Under the pieces are notes generated by a model. That model saw nothing but the letters and a program-made list of their open reading frames with translations. It was not told the origin of the DNA and made no database searches. The position numbers and the translations under genes were made by a program. Shown in pieces: positions 56,759 through 64,000 of a stretch of DNA of 64,000 bases. Positions within the stretch are counted from its first letter, which is position 1, and each line of letters begins with the position of its first letter. The stretch is from Pseudophaeomoniella oleicola (Eukaryota; Ascomycota; Eurotiomycetes; Phaeomoniellales; Phaeomoniellaceae): the NCBI GenBank assembly GCA_003868215.1, contig QWDQ01000028.1, positions 124,001 through 188,000 of the forward strand, given 5' to 3'.

Positions 56759-58301
56759 ATGTCATCTATAGCCGAGGAGGTGCCTGTAGTAGACGTCGAG
56801 AAAGCACCTCCGTCGCCGTCTGGCTCGGATACCCCCAACAATACCAAGGAAACATCTCGCTTTGATGCCGCTGAAGATGCGCCGGTACCTCTACCGCCCT
56901 CGGCCAATCCATTCATGGACCCGAAGTCATTCCCTGATGGAGGGCTGCAAGCATGGTCAACAGTAGCAGGAGGATTTCTGGCTCTTTTCGTGTCTTTCGG
57001 TAAGAACATTGTCTGTCTCAGATAGGTTAGGAGCATTCTAACGACATCTAGGGTGGATAAACTGTATGTCGACCAAACCATGCTGTGCTGATCCAGTGTG
57101 CATATTTCTAACGTACGAATCGATCAGGCATTGGCGTGTTCCAGAATTATTATGAATCAAACTACCTCAAAAGCTACGCTCCAGGCGTTATAGCATGGAT
57201 TCCTTCCCTAGAAGCGTTTATGATGTTCAGTGGAGGCCCTGTAGTAGGAAAAATATATGATTCCTACGGTCCTCGATACCTTATTCTGGCTGGAACCCTT
57301 TTACACGTCTTTGGGCTCATGATGACCAGTCTCGCTAGAGAATACTACCAATTCGTTCTGGCGCAAGGTATCTGCAGTCCTATCGGGGCCAGCATGTTGT
57401 TCTATCCCGCTATCAACAGTGCCAGCACATGGTTTCATCGACATCGGGGGCTTTCAATGGGTATTGTGATCAGCGGGTCTAGTCTGGGGGGTGTGATTCT
57501 CCCAATCATGGTCCAGCGTTTGATTCCTCGGATTGGTTTCCCATGGACTATGCGAGCTGCCGCATTCCTTATTTTAGGATGTTTGGTCTTCGCAAATCTG
57601 ACAATTCGGAGCAGGATCCCACCTTTCAAGAGGCCGTTCCGCTTCATGGATATGATTGAGCCTTTTCAAGAAAGAACGTTCGTTTTGCTCACAATTGCAA
57701 CTTTTTTCATGTTCTGGGGCATGTATCTTCCCTTCAACTTTGTCATCCTACAAGCCGAGGCGAACGGAATGTCGCCCCATTTATCAGGTTACCTTGTCTC
57801 AATCCTTAATGCCGCCAGGTATGCCTCTGCATGTGTCCAGCCTCATCTGAGAGCTTACTGACAGCGTTTAGCATCTTTGGTCGCATCTTACCCGGATTCA
57901 TAGGCGATCGTTTTGGAACGTATAACGTGACGTGTGTTCTGACGTGGTTTACCTGTATCATTACCCTGGCTTTATGGATCCCAGCCACCACAAACGCACC
58001 AATTATCGCTTTCGCAGCTCTATTTGGATTCGGCTCAGGAGGAGTCGTCTCGCTTCCCCCGGCGCTCATTGCTCATATCAGTGATGTCCGCAAAATTGGT
58101 ACTAGAACCGGTACTCTTTTTTTCGTCATGTCCTTCGCTGCATTGACCGGAAACCCTATTGGAGGAGCCATTATCAGGGCCCAGAATGGTGCATATACGC
58201 ATATGCAGATCTTTGGAGGATGTGTCATGGCGGTCGGAGCAACCTTTTACCTTCTAGCAAGGATCAGTGTCGGAGGTCTCAATCCAGCAAAGAAAATCTG
58301 A
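56759..58301 (+). CDS. MFS transporter, monocarboxylate (MCT) type
   Basis: Exons 56759-56999, 57052-57063, 57128-57818 and 57872-58301 give 457 aa with about 12 helices. An acidic, Pro-rich cytosolic leader (~1-58) is followed by FPDGGLQAWSTVAGGFL, the family entry motif of helix 1 (compare PDGGxGW in MCTs). Others are GVFQNYYE, the loop GKIYDSYGPRYLILAG (MFS motif A), WFHRHRGLSMGIVISGSSLGG in helices 4-5, and FGRILPGFIGDRFG in the second half. The 12-nt second exon (GGT GGA TAA ACT as bases, read in another phase as GWINC) is needed to rebuild the end of helix 1. The substrate is unknown; fungal members move monocarboxylates, riboflavin or other small acids. No partner biosynthetic genes lie nearby. 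Confidence 0.92.
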
Positions 58302-58950
58302 GTTGACACACTTGTCGATTCAACTGTCAGAAAGCTTCAGAACAAGGTGAGTGGAATAGTCAAAATAGGTAAGTCAGGATTCGGAAGAGAGATAGGAAGT
58401 CGAATAGGGCTGATCACGTTGCAGCATTCCTGATAGAGATACGCGCAGTCTCATATAACATCCTAGTAGCTTTCCAAGACAGTGTACATATCGATCAAAA
58501 CCACGGAGTCATTAAGTAGAGAAAAGGAAAATAATGAAATACTGAACAGAATTCAAGAGTAGCGTCGATGTGAGTGTGAGCTATCTTACCTTAGGTACCT
58601 AGGTAACCTTACCTACCTAGGTAGTACTACCAGTACCACGATACGTATTAGACTACCAAGATTATTGACGGGGACGCCAAGAACGTGGGGTTAGAGGTTT
58701 CCGATAAGATAAGATGCCATAGCATCTGTGGCGACAATTCCTCGGCCTTTTCCACTCATTCAAGAACTTTTGGGCTGCTGCCTGCCACTGTGCGCATCTT
58801 TCCTTTGCTGGGGTGTGTTTCGTGTGGGCAGTTGTCCTTAAGGAATGAGGCGGTATCTTGACCTTCGATCTAAGATTTGCAGATAACCAACAACCCTACC
58901 GGTCGCAGCCGTCCGATTTGCACTTAATATCTCAGGCACAGCTCGAGAGA
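58302..58950. other. Intergenic region between tandem genes
   Basis: 650 bases with the transporter 3' flank and the promoter of the SNF2-RING gene. TACCTAGGTA occurs twice (58596-58605 and 58614-58623) in a dense run of TTACC/GGTAA sequence. The coding frame is open upstream to about 58858 without an ATG. Confidence 0.5.
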
Positions 58951-61900
58951 ATGGCTGAGCCCGCGACCAAGCGCCGCAAGCTTTCTCCAGACTCTCCTGG
59001 CAGGCTCTCGGAGACTATAGAGGATATTACATACATCAAGCTTGCGACCGTCTCGCTAAGCGGTATTACTACCAGCGCCGATGCTGCAGCAGATATAATC
59101 AAGCTGATCGAGAATGCCGGTGGTCGTCGTTCCCTCAGCGTCGACCTCAAAGGAGTAGTCTACGAGCAAAGTAAGGATGGCGAAGGATCTATCGTCCTTC
59201 GTTGTGGACGTATCGGCAGTCGAAAATTGGTTCTGTTGACTGCGCGCGCGTCGCTTTTGTCGGTGGAAGAGCAAGATATCTTGGACGACGCTGCGGAGGC
59301 TGCTTCTTCGATACCAAAGAAAGCGAGCGATCATCCTCTTCTGTCCATCGGGGCCCAGCTTCTGATCGATACAAAGCACGCAGGCGATCATTTTAGGATA
59401 AAAATCGAGATTCTATGGAAGAACTCACCGGTGTGCCCCGAGAAGATTGCTGTGTTTCAAGCCGAAATGCTTTACAAATACCTACCACCTAAATATCCAA
59501 TCTCATTCAGGGGAGAGGCCTGGAGCCCTAGGGATTTCTACGAGAACGTACACATTCCCGAGAAGAATGAAGAGAACTCGGCCGTTATAAAGAACGATTT
59601 ACTCGATTGCGAACTATTTCCGTTTCAGCGCCGTGCTGTACGCTGGCTCCTTGCTAGAGAAGGCGCGAAGATATCTTCCGATGGACATACAACCCAGAAA
59701 CACTGCGCAGATACAGCCCTACCGTTATCTTTTGAGAAGGTGACTCTTAAAGATGGTCGGGCGTGCTTTGTAAGTCACATGCTCGGGGTGGCAACGACAG
59801 ACATTGAAGCATACAAGACCATGTATCCAGACATTAGAGGTGGAATTCTTGCTGAAGAGATGGGTTTGGGAAAGACCGTAGAATGTGTTGCGTTGATGTG
59901 CCTGCACAAGCGACCTGAGCATGCAGTCAATGGCTTCGACTCAAGGGATCTCTGGACGTCTGCTGCGACCCTAATCATCAGCCCTCCGTCAATACTGGAG
60001 CAATGGAAACAGGAGATTGAACTACATGCTCCCAGCCTGAGGGTCATGCATTACACAGGCATCAAAAGTTACAAGGACAAGTATGTGGAGGGCGAACTGA
60101 TAAATGACCTCCTCAAGCATGATGTTGTACTTTGCACATACAATACCCTTGCTTCGGAGATATATTATTCGGGAAACCAACCTCAGCGCAGCTTTCGACA
60201 TGGGAAAAGGTTCGCACCTCGAAAGAGTCCCTTGATACAGATCTCCTGGTGGAGGGTTTGCCTGGATGAAGCGCAAATGGTTGAAAGTGGCGTGTCGAAT
60301 GCGGCACAGGTTGCGAGGCTCATACCCAGAGTCAATGCCTGGGCTGTGTCTGGTACACCACTGCGAAGAGATGCTAAAGATCTTTTCGGGCTATTGTTGT
60401 TCCTACGCTATGAACCGTGGTGTTTCTCTACATATATGTGGGATCGTTTGCTGAGTTACTTCAAACCCATCTTTCGGGAACTTTTGGGTCACATAGCGAT
60501 TCGTCATAGTAAGGACGGCGTTCGGGAGGAGTTACGACTACCACCGCAAAGTCGTCATGTCATTACCGTTCCTTTCTCTGCCATCGAACAACAACATTAT
60601 GATTCGTTGTTCCAGGAGATGTGCGATGACTGTCAGGTGGGTACTGATGGTGCTCCATTGACGGAGGATTGGGACCCCAATTCGCCTACGTTGATCGAAA
60701 AGATGAGGACATGGCTAGTCAGATTGCGACAGACGTGTCTTCATCCTGAGGTCGGTGGTCGAAATCGACGCGCTTTGGGTCGTACTGAAGGGCCTTTGCG
60801 GACTGTTGAGGAGGTTTTGGACGTGATGATTGATCAAAATGAGTCAGCTCTTCGTGCTGATCAAAGAGCCATGTTATTACTTACAATCCGCCGCGGACAA
60901 ATATACGAGAATGCCAAGATGACTCAACAGGCTCTGGATATCTGGAGAAAAGCATACGATGAAGCCAAAGCCATTGTGGATGAAGTGCGGGCGAACTATG
61001 AGGCAGAGCGGGCCAAGGTCGAATTCTCTGGCAATGCTGACAAGCACGATGACTCCGAAGCAGAAAGCTCAGAGACGGAAAGCAATCCACGACTTGGCGC
61101 GTGGAGACAACGATTACGTGCTGCCCTTGAGACAGTTCATATTTGCATCTTTTTCATGGGTAATGCATACTATCAACTGAAATCAAACGAAGAGATCACC
61201 AAGGCAGATTCTGACGAGTTCAAGAAGCTCGAAGAACAGGAGGAAGCTGCGTATGAAGAGGCGAAGAGAATCAGAACAGAGCTGCTCTCAGAGGCACTGG
61301 TACGAGTCAACCGGCTGTCAAATCAAGTGCGCAAGAAGGTAGACTCGAAGTCGCTGACACTTCTCCCAAAAATGAAGATACCTGATCCTCCAACGGGTGG
61401 TATTGAACATCGTAAAATCTACGACAAGCTGGATGCATTCTGTGAGGTGTTGAACGCACAAGGGAAACAGTTCAATATCTGGAGAGATAAGATGACAGCC
61501 TCCCTTATTTCTTCCCTCATCGATGAAGACGAAGGTGCAGAACTTAAGGGTGATGAGTACGAAGCATCTACCAAACATCAAGATGAAATGTACGTCTATA
61601 TGGAAGCCTTACGAGCGGCTTTCGCCGACCGAAATGATGCTATAACCGGGCAAGAAAACTTGCTGATCAGTCATGAGATGAAGTTGGCCCGTCAGGCCGC
61701 AAGACGAGAGGAAGGGCCTGCACCAAGCCTATTTTTGATGATCCTCGATGAGCGTGACAAGATTAGGCCGCCAAAGGAGTTAGGCTCGCTCCGTGGAATT
61801 ATCACAGAGCTCAGGGCACTGGTCACATCTTTGCAGTGGCAAGAAGGTAACGGGAGTGCCCGTGCCGCAGCAGAGCTATCTATTGTAAATGATATATTAC

Positions 61901-63334
61901 GGAAAACACAACAGATGTCGAACGAGCAGATGAAGTCTATCAGTGCGTTGGAGAAAGAAGTTGAGCTTTTTCGAGAAACTATGAACCAAAGGCTGGAATA
62001 CTACCGTGCACTACAGAAGATATCAGATACTGTTGCACCTTGGGATGAAGAGAAGAACGGACAGCCTCTCGACCAAGTCACCTATGACCGGACCTTACGT
62101 GAAGAAAAACAGCGGCAAGAAAAAGTATCAAAGTTGCTATCTCAGAGACGTTATCTTCAGCATCTAAAGCTAGAATCCACGTCAGAGTCCAATCAGCGTA
62201 TATGTATAATTTGCCAATCGGAATTCGAGACAGGAACTCTTACCGTGTGTGGGTACGTTATTGTCATTAGTCCCGTCTAGAACTATCACTGACAACAGTA
62301 ACAGACATCAATTCTGTCGTGACTGCATCAGGCTTTGGTGGTCGGAGCATAGGACCTGCCCTATGTGTAAGAAACATCTCTCGTGGCCCAGAGATTTCCA
62401 CTCGATCTCGTACAAACCCAGAGAATTGGTTGTGCATGAAGAGAGGCCAGAAATATCTCCTGAAGATGACAGAGGCTCTCAATCTCCCCGAGGTCGCACA
62501 ACGGATCAGCCAACATCAATATATTCTAGCATCAATACGAGCATGCTCAATCAGATTAAGCACGTCGATTTAGATGGCGCGTCCTTCGGAACTAAGATCG
62601 ACTCCCTCTGCAGGCATATTTTGTGGCTTCGTCTTCACGAGCCAGGAACCAAATACATCTTGTTTTCACAATTCCGTGAGTTCCTCGAGGTGCTTTCTCG
62701 CGCTTTCAAGCAACACAAGATCACATTCTCCAGCATTGATGGCAAAGATGGTCTTGAGCGCTTTAAGCATGATCCCTCCATCGAGTGTTTTCTCCTTCAT
62801 GCCAAGGCACAGTCAAGTGGCATGAACCTCGTCAATGCCAGCCACGTATTCCTCTGCGAACCGCTCATCAATACCGCTATCGAGCTCCAAGCTATCGCTC
62901 GTATCCACAGAATCGGTCAACGTCGGCCTACAGCTGTCTGGATGTACCTTGCTGACGGCACGGTCGAGGAAAGCATCTACGAAATCTCCCTAGACAGAAG
63001 ACTCGCGCACATGAAACGCAAGGCATCATCATCCTCGTCCCGCTCCGGCACCGCCACACCAAAGGAGCCCGTCAACGAAACGGCCATCGACAAAGCAAAC
63101 TCAATGGAGCTGCAGGAAGCCAACCTCTCGAAACTGATGGCCACCGGCCGAAATTCCGGAGAGGCCGTCGACAAGGAGGATCTGTGGAAGTGCTTGTTCG
63201 GTGGCAAAGAACGAGAGAAAGACGTCGGCGTCGGCGCGGATGATGATGGTGCGTTGGGCCTCGAGGCGGCGGATGCGTCGTCTGCGATGGGGCGGTTCTT
63301 GAGGGCGGAGGCTGCGGAGGGGAGGAGGTATTAG
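58951..63334 (+). CDS. SNF2-family ATPase with inserted RING finger (SHPRH/Irc20 type)
   Basis: Exons 58951-62252 and 62305-63334 give 1443 aa. The first ATG (MAEPATKRRKLSPD) is followed by a basic leader. The SNF2 ATPase begins near residue 235 (LFPFQRRAVRWLLARE), with GGILAEEMGLGKTVE (~297) and a DEAQ Walker B motif (CLDEAQMVESG, ~439) rather than DEAH. A ~450-residue, highly charged coiled-coil insert separates the lobes. A C3HC4 RING starts near 1084 (CIICQSEFETG..CGHQFCRDCIRLWW..CPMCKKHL), with the intron inside it. The second lobe follows (YILFSQFREFLEVL, SSGMNLVNASHVFL, IARIHRIGQ, ~1215-1330). This order matches human SHPRH and yeast Irc20, E3 ligases linked to replication-damage tolerance. 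Ubiquitin-ligase activity is inferred. Confidence 0.93.
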
Positions 63335-63571
63335 GCTTTGTTAAAAATCATTGAGCTGAAGATCGGAACATAGAAAGGGGCTCTACGTATGGGATCTGGG
63401 ATGGACGGTAAAAGTGGGAGTGCTGCTGCCTTGTCTAGAAAGAGCAATATAGAATATTTTAATTGATATGAAATTCCCTCTTCCTACAAATCCACCCTCG
63501 GTTTCCACCACCTTTTCTATTTTCCCTCCGATATGAGATCATATATCTAATCTAGTCATCCTCTCTACGTC

Positions 63572-64000
63572 TCATGATGTACGAAGCGTAGTAAAAGAAC
63601 TAGGCACATCATCCCTCTTGACCCCTCCTTTGTCTTCAGCAGCAGCAGCAGCAGCAGCCGCCGCCGAGGCAGTCCACTCCTCCGCATATCTCTCGCGATA
63701 TTCCTCGACCGTCTTCGCCGTCACGCCCGTCCCGCCACACACAATGACAACGATCTTGGTGGAGCGCGTCAACTGGTGTACGTTATCGCCCTCATTCTCA
63801 TTATCATTAGGATCTGTACTTGCAGAAAAGCCCGAAAGCGCCTGCTTCAAGATCTGCGGTCGATAGCAAACGGCCAGACTGACGCCACAGGCCGGTTCGA
63901 CGAGCATGCGTTCGTCGTCGGCGAAGCGGCAGACGCCCAAAGCGGCGTCGGCGTCGGAGAGCACGATGGAGCGCGCGTTGGGTTTTTGGGCCATGAGGAG
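63572..64000 (-). CDS. L-serine/threonine dehydratase, C-terminal part (partial)
   Basis: The gene enters from the right edge and ends at 63572; 143 codons are visible. The PLP-dependent fold II dehydratases turn serine into pyruvate (or threonine into 2-oxobutyrate) and ammonia. Here the active-site lysine and glycine loop lie beyond the window. The visible C-terminal part fits the catabolic Cha1/SDS family: SIVLSDADAALGVCRFADDE, MLVEPACGVSLAVCY, and KIVVIVCGGTGVTAKTVEEY, the conserved CGG loop near the cofactor. A poly-alanine run encoded by GCT/GCC codons (63637-63669) is inserted near the C-terminus before a Lys/Asp-rich end. An internal Met at 63994 should not be taken as the start. Confidence 0.88.
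   Translation of the reverse strand, partial: LLMAQKPNARSIVLSDADAALGVCRFADDERMLVEPACGVSLAVCYRPQILKQALSGFSASTDPNDNENEGDNVHQLTRSTKIVVIVCGGTGVTAKTVEEYRERYAEEWTASAAAAAAAAAEDKGGVKRDDVPSSFTTLRTS
63637..63657. repeat. (CAG)7 trinucleotide repeat, coding for alanine on the minus strand
   Basis: Seven perfect CAG units followed by CCG units. Read on the minus strand within the dehydratase, they encode the poly-alanine run. Such repeats vary in length between strains, so this stretch may be polymorphic. Confidence 0.85.

Overview
This window is chromosomal DNA from a filamentous ascomycete (Pezizomycotina). The evidence is the 48-110 bp GT..AG introns with CTAAC/CTGAC-type branch sites, fungus-only families (Fus3/Kss1-type MAP kinase, FLC/TRP-like flavin carrier, DUF7702, Bud20, two-domain Vac14 tail) and long intergenic spaces without transposons. 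I cannot fix the class or genus from sequence alone. The region is mostly housekeeping, with no secondary-metabolite cluster, CRISPR array, rRNA, recognisable tRNA or mobile element. Gene models below were built by joining exons by hand so that reading frame, GT/AG borders and family conservation agree.

Layout. 0-14 kb: the 5' end of a lysine-rich gene (minus), FLC/TRP-like channel (plus), Fus3/Kss1-type MAPK (minus), SEC24 (minus). 14-23 kb: a seven-helix DUF7702 protein (minus), two small unknown genes (plus), HEM4 (minus), TPS1 (plus). 23-30 kb: gene-poor, with one small two-finger C2H2 gene (minus). 30-38 kb: NOT3/NOT5 (minus), DTD1 tRNA proofreading enzyme, a formamidase/acetamidase and the cyclophilin CPR6 (all plus). 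38-51 kb: an unknown coiled-coil protein (plus), the complex I 40-kDa subunit (plus), VAC14 (minus), RAD54 (minus), a mitochondrial carrier (plus), BUD20 (minus). 53-64 kb: mitochondrial aconitase (plus), an MFS monocarboxylate-type transporter (plus), a large SNF2-RING ATPase of SHPRH/Irc20 type (plus), and the 3' part of a serine/threonine dehydratase (minus).

The genes are not one pathway. Loose themes are mitochondrial energy metabolism (aconitase, complex I subunit, carrier), DNA repair by SNF2 ATPases (RAD54, SHPRH-like), nitrogen use (formamidase, with GATA motifs upstream) and stress/cell signalling (MAPK, TPS1).

The observations most worth a second look are about gene architecture: a RAD54 start codon split by an intron below a promoter with two MluI cell-cycle boxes; a probable GC-AG intron in NOT3; several introns whose length is a multiple of three and which can be mistaken for coding sequence (SEC24, aconitase x2); micro-exons of 10, 12 and 14 nt; a competing splice acceptor in VAC14 that would remove the tail; and two families of short palindromes scattered through intergenic DNA. 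I found no convincing undescribed multi-gene system.
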